Assembly (NCBI GenBank): GCA_012103455.1 | Contig: WLWT01000002.1 | Coordinates: forward strand, 992,001-1,056,000 | Source: Gammaproteobacteria bacterium | GTDB lineage: Bacteria; Pseudomonadota; Gammaproteobacteria; HK1 | Direction: 5' to 3' | Length of the DNA: 64,000 bases | Shown: positions 44,519 to 53,177 of the stretch, piece by piece | Layout: every line of letters begins with the position of its first letter | Numbering within the stretch: position 1 is the first letter of the stretch | Notes under the pieces: generated by a model | What the model was told of the DNA's origin: nothing | Seen by the model: only the letters and a program-made list of their open reading frames with translations | The model's database searches: none | Program-made: the position numbers and the translations under genes

Positions 44519-45057
44519 CGGACCCTCACCATCGGTTTTCCCGTTAACGATGAGACGGCGTTGGCCGATGCTCAAGCGTTAAGAGCGCAGCTAGCAGACC
44601 TTGACGGGGTGCAAAGCGCGGAGCTAAGTCAAGTCCAATGGCTGGCCGAGCCCGGCAGTAAAGCGGATTTTGAGACCATGACCGCAGCAGCGGTGATATT
44701 GGCGTTGGTGCCGGTACCCGCGCAATTAGCGGGGCCGGCGGTGATCGATTGGTTACGGGCTTACTTCACCCGCCCCAATCAGCCTAGTGAAGCGCGGGTG
44801 GCAGTGATGCTCGACAGTGGCGCGCGGGTCGTGGTGGCATTTAACGCCCCGTGATATCGGCGCGGATGCGTTGGTCCGTATTACCCGCTCACTTAAGAGT
44901 GCCATGGAAGAATAGGCGCGGCACGTGAGCGGGGGCGGAGCGATGCTGAAGCGCATGCCGCCGCGCTCGCCTGGGTGCAAGCCGAGACCAAGACCGCGCT
45001 TGAGGCGCGTGATGCGGCGTTGGCCGAGGTAGCCGCGTTACAAGCGCACTTGGCCTG
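44519..45057 (+). pseudogene. EACC1-like adaptor remnant followed by coiled-coil fragment
   Basis: After TAA 44518 the frame reads RTLTIGFPVNDETALADAQA, then GVQSAELSQVQW, and a hydrophobic AAAVILALVPVPAQLAGPAV ending near 44854. A shifted frame continues RDIGADALVRITRSLKSAME to 44915. This resembles EACC1, a small component found with caspase-like or other effectors in predicted conflict systems. At 44938-45057 another frame encodes an Ala/Glu-rich helix (ALEARDAALAEVAALQAHL) then stops. No effector domain survives, apart from FGE-sulfatase pieces to the right. Family assignment is tentative. Confidence 0.35.
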
Positions 45058-45135
45058 AGCCCGCACCTTCGCCGCAAGAGACATTCGATGAGAAACGGGC
45101 ATGCCTAGCTCAAGAAGCCATCAAAGAGTGCAATA

Positions 45136-45275
45136 GGGCGCCGCTAAAAATAGTCATTGTTTCGTGAGTGCAAGGAAGCACCGCGCACACAACCGCAGTG
45201 TATAGGTGATACCTGAGGATTCGAGCACGGCGCTGACGCCGCAATCGCGGGAAAAGTGCATTTTTAGAGGTGCCC
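45136..45275 (-). repeat. 140-bp MITE-like element, copy 3 (inverted)
   Basis: Same orientation as copy 2, flanked by AATA duplications (45132-45135 and 45276-45279). It separates the coiled-coil remnant from the FGE-sulfatase fragment and so may have split a former gene. Confidence 0.95.
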
Positions 45276-45289
45276 AATAGTAGGATTGG

Positions 45290-45475
45290 TGAGCGGCCGT
45301 TCATATTCCAATGCCGGCTTGCGGATGGCTCGTGGGGGCCGCAGATGGTGGTCATCCTGAAAGGCACTTTTCTCATGGGCTCGCCTGAAGATGAGGAAGG
45401 CCGGAAGGACAACGAGGAACAGCACCAGGTTGTTATCGCGAAGCTTTTCGCCATGAGCCGTTATGCGCACTGGAT
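45290..45475 (+). pseudogene. FGE-sulfatase (SUMF1) domain, N-terminal fragment
   Basis: The frame reads FQCRLADGSWGPQMVVILKG, TFLMGSPEDEEGRKDNEEQH and QVVIAKLFAMSRY. This is the start of the FGE-sulfatase domain (GPxMVxIPxGxFxMGS, then FAxxRYEVT). Homology stops abruptly at about 45475. Such domains act in formylglycine formation or as ligand-binding parts of effector proteins. The matching C-terminal part is absent here, but a similar piece occurs at 55436. Confidence 0.7.
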
Positions 45476-45489
45476 TCCCGCGCTCGCCA

Positions 45490-45628
45490 CAACACCCTCA
45501 GCGCCACGAGATAGTCGCGCATACGCCGTGGGCATTCTCGCTCGCGACGATACCGTCGAAGCCCGCCCGTTCAGCGGCGATGGCCGCAGCGCGCGCTTTG
45601 CCGGGCGTATGTGGTAGATGAGTTTCAT
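45490..45628 (-). pseudogene. Luciferase-like monooxygenase (F420-type) remnant
   Basis: From ATG 45628 the minus strand reads MKLIYHI, then in the next frame ARAAAIAAERAGFDGIVASE, and in a third frame RMRDYLVALRVLW. The middle block matches LLM-class oxidoreductases (AExAGFDGxxxSExxHD), and the last one a later helix, so a large internal deletion happened. Confidence 0.45.
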
Positions 45629-45648
45629 CGGCGGTTTAGCGCCGCGGC

Positions 45649-46023
45649 CTAGCCCCGTATGACATTGACTTTGTCGCCGTAGAAAGCCACCAGTCCTCGG
45701 ATCTCATCGACTTCGGGAAACGGATCCTCGTAGCTCCAGGCGGCGTTTTCCAAGGTTTCCCCGCCGCTCACGATGGACCAGTAGCTAGCCTCGCCCTTGA
45801 ACGGACAGAACGTGCTGTGCTCCGTGCGCTGGAAATAAGTCTCAGCCAACGCATCGAGCGGAAAATAGATGACCGGTGCGTGTTTGCTCTCATGCAGTTC
45901 AACAGCCCTGTCGCTGGCGGCTACTTGCACGCCGTTGACTTCAGCCCGGGCCGCGAAGCGCTCCGGGCCTAGGGCGACTTTGTAGTCGGGATGTTGGTGA
46001 AATAACGATTCCTTGGAGGCCAT
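45649..46023 (-). CDS. DUF427 domain protein
   Basis: ATG 46023 with a GAGGAGA site gives 124 residues. The ESKHAPVIYFPLDAL, YFQRTEHSTFCPFKGEASYW and AAWSYEDPFPEVDEIRGLVA blocks are the DUF427 signature. DUF427 proteins are small single-domain beta proteins of unknown function. It appears complete. Confidence 0.88.
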   Translation of the reverse strand: MASKESLFHQHPDYKVALGPERFAARAEVNGVQVAASDRAVELHESKHAPVIYFPLDALAETYFQRTEHSTFCPFKGEASYWSIVSGGETLENAAWSYEDPFPEVDEIRGLVAFYGDKVNVIRG

Positions 46024-46059
46024 ATCAAAATCTCCTCTGCAAAAGATGCGTATGAGAGC

Positions 46060-46214
46060 AATGGTTCCGTAGGATAACTCATGGCGCGCCACGCGCTGAT
46101 GTCGCCGCGCGAGATGTGTGCATCGTAACCGCGCTCGGGTAGCGCCGCGACCGTGTCCTGGCTGATCCAAAATCCGTACATGCAATACGTGACGGGCTCA
46201 AAGAAGCGTTGCAA
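46060..46214 (-). pseudogene. Rhodanese domain fragment after chrA
   Basis: The minus strand reads PVTYCMYGFWISQDTVAAL, then ERGYDAHISRGDISAWRAM and YPTEPL, the C-terminal half of a rhodanese domain with the active-site cysteine in YCMYG. The N-terminal half is missing. Rhodanese genes often follow chrA, which ends 17 bases upstream. It is probably a truncated partner gene. Confidence 0.55.
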
Positions 46215-46230
46215 AAAGGCTGCGCGGTGG

Positions 46231-47562
46231 CTACATGAGCGCGGCGATTTCAGCGGCGGCGATGCCGAGTACGCCGCCGCCGATGACGGTCCAGACGACG
46301 CCTATATGCAGACGCAGGAGGGCGATGGCGGCGATGATGGCCAGCACCAGGGCAGGCAGATCCAGTGAGGTCCATTGCGGCGCCAATATCTCGAGGCCGG
46401 CTACCGGCAAAGTGGTGACCTCTTTGAAGAGAACGTGAACGCCGAACCAGACCGCCAGGTTCAAGATGACGCCGACTACGGCGGCGGTGATGGCCGACAA
46501 GGCGGCGCTCAAGTAACGGTTGTAACGCAGGCGCTCCACGTACGGCGCGCCCAGGAATATCCATAAGAAGCAGGGCACGAAGGTGACCCAGATGGTCATG
46601 GCAGAGCCGATGAGCGCCGCCGTGCCGGGCGCTAAAGGTGCCGGGTAGCGGTAGGCCCCCAGGAAGCCCACGAATTGAGTGACCATGATGAGTGGACCCG
46701 GCGTGCTTTCCGCTAGACCGAGGCCGTCCAACATCTCACCTGCCGTCAGCCAAGCGTAGGTCTCCACCGCCTGTTGCGCCATGTAAGCGAGCACGGCGTA
46801 GGCGCCACCGAAGGTGACCACGGCCAATTTGGAGAAGAACAAACCTTCTTGAACGAAAGTGTGTTCACTGCCCAGCCAGAGGGCGGCGATGATGATGGGT
46901 GCCGCCCAGAGCGCTACGCCAGCGATGGCGATGGCGGCGCTGGTCGCCAGTGACCGCGCTGGTTTCGTGCCAGTGGCCGCGGCCTCATCCTCTGGCGCTT
47001 GGCTTGAGAGTACGGCGAAGCGGGTATCGCCGCTGCGCACGCCTAGCACGCCGATGGCGCCAGCGGTGAAGACGATGAGCAGGAAGGGCAAATCGCCTAG
47101 AAAAATGGCGAGAAAGGCTGCTAAAGCGATGATCTGCATGATGCCGTTTTTGAGAATGCGCTTGCCGATGCGCAGCAGCGCCTCCACCACGATGACCAAT
47201 ACAGCCGCTTTGATGCCGAGGAACACAGCGCTTAGCAGCGGCATGTCTTGATAGGCGGCGTAGATATAGCTCAAGGCGAGGATGACGGCGGCGCCGGGGA
47301 TGATGAAGAGCAGCCCGGCAGCGAGCCCACCCCGCACGCCATGTAGCAACCATCCAACGTAAGTGGCCAACTGCTGGGCCTCGGGTCCAGGGAGCAGCAT
47401 GCAGTAGTTGAGCGCGTGTAGATATTGCGCCTCGCTCACCCAGCGCTTTTCCTCCACGAGGATGCGGTGCATGAGGGCGATTTGACCGGCTGGGCCACCG
47501 AAGCTCAGCAGGCCGATTTTGCACCAGACCTTCAGCGCCTCGGCAAAGTTGGGTGAGTGCAT
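46231..47562 (-). CDS. chrA: Chromate transporter, two-domain
   Basis: From ATG 47562 the protein has two CHR domains: the first with KIGLLSFGGPAGQIALMHR and LNYCMLLPGPEAQQLATYVG, the second with LAVVTFGGAYAVLAYMAQQA and ESTPGPLIMVTQFVGFLGAY. About ten membrane helices are predicted. ChrA exports chromate by proton exchange. A longer start at 47631 is less likely, since the family begins near MHSPNFAEALKVW. All motifs look intact. Confidence 0.92.
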   Translation of the reverse strand: MHSPNFAEALKVWCKIGLLSFGGPAGQIALMHRILVEEKRWVSEAQYLHALNYCMLLPGPEAQQLATYVGWLLHGVRGGLAAGLLFIIPGAAVILALSYIYAAYQDMPLLSAVFLGIKAAVLVIVVEALLRIGKRILKNGIMQIIALAAFLAIFLGDLPFLLIVFTAGAIGVLGVRSGDTRFAVLSSQAPEDEAAATGTKPARSLATSAAIAIAGVALWAAPIIIAALWLGSEHTFVQEGLFFSKLAVVTFGGAYAVLAYMAQQAVETYAWLTAGEMLDGLGLAESTPGPLIMVTQFVGFLGAYRYPAPLAPGTAALIGSAMTIWVTFVPCFLWIFLGAPYVERLRYNRYLSAALSAITAAVVGVILNLAVWFGVHVLFKEVTTLPVAGLEILAPQWTSLDLPALVLAIIAAIALLRLHIGVVWTVIGGGVLGIAAAEIAALM

Positions 47563-47579
47563 ATCGGGGGTTGCATGTG

Positions 47580-47738
47580 TGGGTAGCTGGCGATGCGAAG
47601 TATTCTCGCGCGGCGGCAGCTTGCTGGCCACGGCGGATATTTTCCAGCACGTAGCGCCGGTAGATCATTTTCTTCGGTAGCCACATTGCCGGGTAGCCGC
47701 TGCAGAGCTTCCAAGGCTTCCTGTTTGGCGGTTTGCAT
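47580..47738 (-). pseudogene. Possible antitoxin-like remnant
   Basis: The minus strand reads QTAKQEALEALQRLPGNVAT, and one frame over MIYRRYVLENIRRGQQAA. Together these resemble small addiction-module antitoxins (EEALEAIQxLPxxxxxEEIMYxLYVxxKIxxG). A frameshift near 47670 divides them. No toxin is next to it. Confidence 0.35.
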
Positions 47739-47933
47739 CACCGTTACCTCATAGAATTCGATGATTGGCTGCCAGGAGCAGCGCGCTTTGTGGTACCCCT
47801 GGGTTACCTGTCGCGCCTGGCAGACGTAGCACAGAGCCCCGGCGGTCGGAAACAGTTAGCCACCGTACTCGACTCATTCCAAGGACAGCACTGGGGGTAT
47901 TCAACCTATCCGGGAATAAAACCGGATGTGTAA
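47733..47933 (+). CDS. Hypothetical protein, 66 residues
   Basis: The frame encodes FDDWLPGAARFVVPLGYLSR and ends QHWGYSTYPGIKPDV. I recognise no family. There is no good ribosome site, and its start overlaps the antitoxin-like remnant on the other strand. It may be a remnant or chance. Confidence 0.25.
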   Translation: MHHRYLIEFDDWLPGAARFVVPLGYLSRLADVAQSPGGRKQLATVLDSFQGQHWGYSTYPGIKPDV

Positions 47934-48005
47934 TTTTTTTATAGAGTGAAGTATGTCTAGGGGGGGATCCGGCTCAGTTGTGCTTCGCGGTGTAGCATAC
48001 GGTTC

Positions 48006-49406
48006 ATGGAAATCCCCTCTCCTAAGGCCAGCCGCTGGTCTGATCTCCTCCATGCTGAGCACCGCTCAAACATCACTATTCTCGCCGGTGGCATCGGCCT
48101 CGGCGCCGTGAATACCTTTGTCGTCTCCACCGCGCTGCCAAGTGCGGTCTTCGACATCGGTGGGTTGTCACTGCTCAGTTGGACCACCACGCTTTACGTG
48201 GTGGCCGCTATCGTTAGCGCGGCCATAGGCGGGCGGTTCCGGGCCGCGGTGGGTGCCCGGCGCGCTTATGTGCTGGCGGCGTCGGTATTCGGCGCCGGTG
48301 CGCTGCTTTGCGCTCTCGCGCCTGCGATGGATTGGCTCATCGTGGGCCGTGCGCTGCAAGGGGGTGGTGCTGGCTTGTTGACCGGCCTTGCGTACGCGCT
48401 GGTGCGGGCCCTTTTTCCCGAGCGGTTATGGTCCAAAGTCTTCGCTTGTATCTCGGCCATGTGGGGCATAGCAGCGCTGACCGGTCCTTTGTTGGGCGGG
48501 CTGTTCGCCGGTGCCGGATGGTGGCGCGGGGCATTTGTTTTCATGGCTTTGGCCGCGCTCGTGTTCGCACTCTTCGGTTGGATAGCTATCAAGCAGGACA
48601 AAGCTTTACCAACTGCCGAGCGCAACGGCTTGCCTATCGCGCAACTGCTTCTCCTGGCCGCAGCCGTATTTTGCGTGGCCCTCGCCGGCACGGACGTCGG
48701 TGGGAGTATGGCCGGCGTACTGATCATGGCGGGCACCGCGCTGGGGGCGGCTACGCTTTGGGTTGACCGGCATGGTTCTGCCCGTCTATTTCCTAGGGGC
48801 GCTTTCTCCCTCACCGGCACCCTCAGTTGGGGTCTATGGATGGTGTTCCTGATGTCGGCGGCGAACGCCCCCTTCTTCATCTTCGGCCCGCTACTCCTAC
48901 AAACCCTGTTTGCCATGGCTCCGTTAGAGGCCGGTTACACGGCAGCGTTGGCCTCCGTGGCCTGGACCGTGACTGCTATCGCTGTGGCCACCTTGCCTGA
49001 ATCCGTGGAGCGTCCCGCTATCGTCATCGGGCCGTTGTTCAGCGTGGTGTCCCTGCTCGGCATCGCCACCAGCATTAGCTCGGTATGCTTGGCCGGCCTT
49101 CTCATCACGGTTTATTTCACCGGCGCCGCCATGGGGATCTGTTGGGCATTCATCGGCCAGCGGGTCATGAGCGCCGTTGCAGAAGAGGAGGGCGATATGG
49201 CTGGCGGTGCGATTCCGGCGACGCAGTTGATGGGGATTGCTTTTGGCTCCGCGCTGGCGGGGCTCATCGCCAACCGGGCGGGTTTCGCCGAGGCGCTTAA
49301 CCTCATCAGCGCGAAGAACGTGGCGCTGTCGGTGTTTCCCGCGTTTTTACCTGCCAGCGTTCTGGCAGGTATCTGTGCCTGGTTGCTGGTGCGCAGAGGC
49401 GAATAG
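48006..49406 (+). CDS. MFS multidrug transporter
   Basis: The 466-residue protein has about 13-14 membrane helices. NTFVVSTALPSAVFDIGGL at the first helix and WTTTLYVVAAIVSAAIGGR-like sequence in the second follow DHA2-type drug-proton antiporters, as does GRALQGGGAGLLTGLAYALV. It probably exports a toxic compound. The substrate is unknown. No regulator gene is adjacent. Confidence 0.85.
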   Translation: MEIPSPKASRWSDLLHAEHRSNITILAGGIGLGAVNTFVVSTALPSAVFDIGGLSLLSWTTTLYVVAAIVSAAIGGRFRAAVGARRAYVLAASVFGAGALLCALAPAMDWLIVGRALQGGGAGLLTGLAYALVRALFPERLWSKVFACISAMWGIAALTGPLLGGLFAGAGWWRGAFVFMALAALVFALFGWIAIKQDKALPTAERNGLPIAQLLLLAAAVFCVALAGTDVGGSMAGVLIMAGTALGAATLWVDRHGSARLFPRGAFSLTGTLSWGLWMVFLMSAANAPFFIFGPLLLQTLFAMAPLEAGYTAALASVAWTVTAIAVATLPESVERPAIVIGPLFSVVSLLGIATSISSVCLAGLLITVYFTGAAMGICWAFIGQRVMSAVAEEEGDMAGGAIPATQLMGIAFGSALAGLIANRAGFAEALNLISAKNVALSVFPAFLPASVLAGICAWLLVRRGE

Positions 49407-49429
49407 GCTACGCCAAGAATTCTCCCGGC

Positions 49430-50371
49430 TCAGAGAACTTTGCCGAGTGCCTCGTCCACCTCGGGCACCGCTTTGAACAGATCGGCCACCAGTCCGTAGT
49501 CGGCCACCTGGAAGATAGGCGCTTCTTCGTCCTTGTTGATGGCGACGATGACTTTGCTGTCTTTCATGCCGGCCAAGTGCTGGATGGCACCGGAAATGCC
49601 CACGGCCACGTAGAGATCCGGGGCCACCACCTTGCCGGTCTGGCCGACCTGATAGTCGTTGGGCACGAAGCCCGCATCCACCGCCGCCCGCGATGCGCCT
49701 ATAGCGGCGTTCAGCTTGTCGGCTACCGGCTCCAAGATGGCGAAGTTCTCACCGCTGCCCATGCCGCGGCCGCCGGATACCACCACCCGCGCGGAGGTGA
49801 GTTCCGGGCGCTCGGATTTGGTTAACTCTTGGCCTACAAAGCTCGACAGATCGCAGGCATCCGCCGCCGCCACAGCTTCCACCGCCGCCGAACCACCGTG
49901 CGTGGCCACGGCTTCAAAAGCGGTGGCACGCACGGTGATGAGTTTGCACGAGTCGGACGATTTCACCGTGGCGATGGCGTTGCCGGCGTAGATGGGACGC
50001 TCGAAGGTATCCGCATCTTTGATGCCTTGAATATCGGCGATGGGCTGAACGTCCAGTAAAGCGGCGGCGCGGGGCAGGAAGTTTTTGCCCACCGTGGTGT
50101 GGTTAGTCAACACATGGCTGTAGCCGTCGGCTACGGAGACGACCAGGTTTGCCAGGCTCTCGGCCAACGGGTGGGCGTATTGCTCGGCCTCGGCCAGGCG
50201 CACTTTGGCCACTCCCGGCACTTTGGCGGCGGCATCGGCAGCCCCTTGGCAAGCACTGCCGGCCACCAGCACGTGCAACTCGCCTTGCAATTGTTGCGCG
50301 GCGGCGAGGGTGCTCAAGGTGGCCGCGCTCAGTTCGGTGTTGTTGTGCTCTGCTATGACGAGTATGGCCAT
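49430..50371 (-). CDS. etfA: Electron transfer flavoprotein alpha subunit
   Basis: The 313-residue protein ends with the FAD-binding domain (VVSGGRGMGSGENFAILEPV; GFVPNDYQVGQTGKVVAPDL; AVGISGAIQHLAGMKDSKVI). It accepts electrons from acyl-CoA dehydrogenases with EtfB. It lies three bases after etfB. The quinone reductase is divergent on the other side of the spacer, so the electron path is complete in this locus. Confidence 0.95.
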   Translation of the reverse strand: MAILVIAEHNNTELSAATLSTLAAAQQLQGELHVLVAGSACQGAADAAAKVPGVAKVRLAEAEQYAHPLAESLANLVVSVADGYSHVLTNHTTVGKNFLPRAAALLDVQPIADIQGIKDADTFERPIYAGNAIATVKSSDSCKLITVRATAFEAVATHGGSAAVEAVAAADACDLSSFVGQELTKSERPELTSARVVVSGGRGMGSGENFAILEPVADKLNAAIGASRAAVDAGFVPNDYQVGQTGKVVAPDLYVAVGISGAIQHLAGMKDSKVIVAINKDEEAPIFQVADYGLVADLFKAVPEVDEALGKVL

Positions 50372-50373
50372 GA

Positions 50374-51123
50374 TTAAATCACCTTCGCTTCATTCTTGAG
50401 CTTGCCGACCAGCGCTTCAGCCGACTCGACGATGACACCGGCTTGCCGGCCTGGCGGGTCATTGACGCTCAACACCGTGACCCGCGGGGTCACGTCCACC
50501 CCCAGTTCGCCCGGTTCCAGAGCGTCGATGGTTTTTTTCTTCGCTTTCATGATGTTCGGCAAGGAAGCGTAGCGCGGCTCATTCAAGCGCAGATCGGTGG
50601 TGATCACCGCCGGCATCTTGAGGGTGACGGTCTCTAAGCCGCCATCCACCTCGCGGGTGCAGTTCATGCTGTCGCCGGCTATGTCGATGTTGGAGGCGAA
50701 AGTGCCCTGGGACCAACCGAGCAGCGCTGCCAGCATCTGACCGGTTTGCCCATTGTCCATGTCGATGGCTTGTTTGCCCAGGATGACCATGCCGGGCGCT
50801 TCTTTTTCCACCACCGCTTTTAGGATCTTGGCCAGGGCCAAGGGTTCTAAAGCGTCATCGGTCTTGACATGAATACCGCGATCGGCGCCCATGGCAAGGG
50901 CCGTGCGAATGGTTTCTTGCGCCTGCCGTGGCCCGATGGACACAGCGATGATTTCTTCGGCCAATCCATTCTCTTTCAGCCGGATGGCCTCTTCGACGCC
51001 TATTTCATCGAACGGATTCATAGACATCTTGACGTTGGCGGTCTCGACGCCGGAGTTGTCCGCTTTGATACGGATCTTGACGTTGTAGTCGATGACCCGT
51101 TTAACCGTGACAAGAACTTTCAT
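50374..51123 (-). CDS. etfB: Electron transfer flavoprotein beta subunit
   Basis: The 249-residue protein begins MKVLVTVKRVIDYNVKIR and has the MSMNPFDEIGVEEAIRLKE and GKQAIDMDNGQTGQMLAALL signatures of EtfB, which binds AMP and interacts with the dehydrogenases. It is first in the etfBA operon, with the promoter in the 365-bp spacer toward ETF-QO. Confidence 0.95.
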   Translation of the reverse strand: MKVLVTVKRVIDYNVKIRIKADNSGVETANVKMSMNPFDEIGVEEAIRLKENGLAEEIIAVSIGPRQAQETIRTALAMGADRGIHVKTDDALEPLALAKILKAVVEKEAPGMVILGKQAIDMDNGQTGQMLAALLGWSQGTFASNIDIAGDSMNCTREVDGGLETVTLKMPAVITTDLRLNEPRYASLPNIMKAKKKTIDALEPGELGVDVTPRVTVLSVNDPPGRQAGVIVESAEALVGKLKNEAKVI

Positions 51124-51338
51124 GGCTGCTAGCTACTGTGTGATGTGGATGGTGATGAACGACCGCGGCGGGCGCGAAAATAGCAAAAAAGAATCAGTGA
51201 AAAAGAACCGGCAAAAAAGACGGCGAAGAGTAAAAGCTAAGGCTGCTCTGGTGCAATAGCCCACCTGATAATGCAGCCGAGGCGAGAGCATAGCATGTCG
51301 CCTGGAACGAATTTTTACGCGCTCCAGCGGCACTATAC

Positions 51339-51358
51339 TGACGTTTACGTAAACGTCA
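51339..51358. promoter_or_regulatory. 20-bp perfect palindrome between etfB and ETF-QO
   Basis: TGACGTTTACGTAAACGTCA is a perfect inverted repeat about 130 bases before the ETF-QO start. Its ACGTTTACGTAAACGT core resembles operators of MerR-family LiuR-type regulators of branched-chain amino acid and acyl-CoA degradation. A repressor site controlling ETF-QO, and perhaps etfBA, is the likely reading. The rest of 51124-51488 shows no gene. Confidence 0.7.
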
Positions 51359-51488
51359 ATTTACCGCTCACGCACCCGTCAATTCACTTGCCAAGCGGCG
51401 CCGGTTGCGTTTTTGTAGTGCGTGATACCGAACCGGGGGCGTGGAGCCATTCTCCGCCCAGTCAAATGCCTGCACGAGGAGACCTTAA

Positions 51489-53135
51489 GTGGAACGCGAA
51501 TCCATGGAATTCGACGTCGTTATCGTCGGCGCCGGGCCGTCCGGGCTGGCGGCGGCGACCCGTCTTCGCCAGCTTGCCGCCGAGCGTGGCGAGGACCTCA
51601 GTGTCTGCGTGGTAGAGAAAGGCTCCGAGGTAGGCGCGCATATTCTCTCCGGCGCTTGCCTGGACCCGAAGGCGCTGAACGAGCTGCACCCAAACTGGCA
51701 AGAGATGGGCGCGCCCATACACACTTCGGTAACGGATGAACGGTTCTTTTTCCTGACCGAGAAGAAGAGCTACGCCGTGCCCTCCTTCATGTTGCCGCCG
51801 TCCATGCGCAACGAGGGCAATTACATCATTAGCCTCGGCAATCTGTGCCGCTGGCTGGGCGAGCAGGCGGAAGGGCTTGGCGCGGATATCTTCCCCGGCT
51901 TCGCCGCCGCCGAGGTGTTATACGGTGCGGATGGCGCGGTACGGGGCGTGGCCACCGGTGATATGGGCATTGGCCGGGACGGCCAGCCCACCGATATGCA
52001 CCAGCCCGGCATGGAACTCATCGGCAAGTACACCATCTTCGCCGAGGGTTGCCGGGGGCATTTGGGCAAGCAGCTCATGGAGCGCTTCGATCTGTGCAAG
52101 GACAGCGAGCCGCAGACCTACGGCATCGGCCTCAAGGAGCTGTGGGAAATCGAGCCGCAGCGCCACCATCAAGGGCTGATCGTGCACTCCGCCGGCTGGC
52201 CGCTAGGGCGTGATACTTACGGCGGTTCTTTTTTGTACCACTTGGAAGACCATCAGGTGGCGGTGGGTTTCGTGGTGGGGCTTGACTACCGCAATCCGCA
52301 TCTGTCGCCCTATGAGGAATTTCAGCGCTTCAAGACTCACCCGGAGATCCGCCAGTTCTTCGAAGGGGGCCGCCGGGTGGCGTACGGTGCCCGTGCGTTG
52401 AATGAAGGGGGCTTGCAGTCCTTACCGAAACTCATCTTTCCCGGTGGCGTATTGGTGGGCTGCGAGGCGGGTACCCTCAACATGCCCAAGATCAAGGGCA
52501 CGCACACCGCCATGAAGTCGGGTATGTTGGCGGCGCAGGCTATTTACGAGGCGCTGACCAGCGGCGATGAAGGCGGTCAGGCACTCGAGTCATACACTAA
52601 AGCTTTCCGTAAGTCCTGGGTATGGGATGAGCTATACAAAGCCCGCAACGTGCGCCCGTCGTTCAAGCACGGTTTGTTCGGTGGCACCTTGTTGACCGGG
52701 CTCGATCAGAAGTTGTTCAACGGCCAGGCACCGTGGACCATGAAACATGGGCACGCGGATCACGAGACTTTGTTGCCGGCGGATCAGGCGCCGGTTATCG
52801 ACTACCCGAAGCCCGATGGTGTGCTCACTTTCGACCGCTTGACCAACGTGTCCTTCTCGGCCACCAACCACGAAGAGAATCAGCCTGTTCACCTGACGCT
52901 CAAAAATGACGGCATTCCGGTGGCCTTGAATCTGGCTAAATACGCCGGTCCCGAGCAGCGTTTTTGTCCCGCCGGGGTGTATGAATTCCTGCACGAGGAC
53001 GACGCTGAGCCGCGCTTGCAGATCAATGCGCAGAACTGCGTGCACTGTAAAACCTGCGACATCAAGGATCCGTCGCAGAATATTGATTGGGTGGTGCCGG
53101 AAGGTGGCGGCGGCCCGAACTATCCGAATATGTAA
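51489..53135 (+). CDS. Electron transfer flavoprotein:ubiquinone oxidoreductase
   Basis: GTG 51489 follows GAGGAG; an ATG lies five codons later. The 548-residue protein has the FAD motif VVIVGAGPSGLAAATRL, a middle FAD/ubiquinone region (GCEAGTLNMPKIKGTHTAMK) and the C-terminal 4Fe-4S motif CVHCKTCDIKDPSQNIDW. It passes electrons from EtfAB to the quinone pool at the inner membrane. The gene precedes an acyl-CoA dehydrogenase by 42 bases. Confidence 0.95.
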   Translation: MERESMEFDVVIVGAGPSGLAAATRLRQLAAERGEDLSVCVVEKGSEVGAHILSGACLDPKALNELHPNWQEMGAPIHTSVTDERFFFLTEKKSYAVPSFMLPPSMRNEGNYIISLGNLCRWLGEQAEGLGADIFPGFAAAEVLYGADGAVRGVATGDMGIGRDGQPTDMHQPGMELIGKYTIFAEGCRGHLGKQLMERFDLCKDSEPQTYGIGLKELWEIEPQRHHQGLIVHSAGWPLGRDTYGGSFLYHLEDHQVAVGFVVGLDYRNPHLSPYEEFQRFKTHPEIRQFFEGGRRVAYGARALNEGGLQSLPKLIFPGGVLVGCEAGTLNMPKIKGTHTAMKSGMLAAQAIYEALTSGDEGGQALESYTKAFRKSWVWDELYKARNVRPSFKHGLFGGTLLTGLDQKLFNGQAPWTMKHGHADHETLLPADQAPVIDYPKPDGVLTFDRLTNVSFSATNHEENQPVHLTLKNDGIPVALNLAKYAGPEQRFCPAGVYEFLHEDDAEPRLQINAQNCVHCKTCDIKDPSQNIDWVVPEGGGGPNYPNM

Positions 53136-53156
53136 ATCACCCGGAATATGTAAATC
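53125..53156 (+). repeat. Duplication of the ETF-QO stop region
   Basis: GAATATGTAAATC at 53125-53137 (containing the TAA stop) recurs at 53144-53156, a 19-bp period. It lies in the short spacer to the acyl-CoA dehydrogenase. Confidence 0.9.
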
Positions 53157-53177
53157 GTTTACTAAAGGAGACTACTC

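Noticed and set aside
45110..45454. Open frames running through the 140-bp elements
   Set aside because: Similar frames recur in every copy because the repeat recurs; none has a ribosome site or protein-like conservation.
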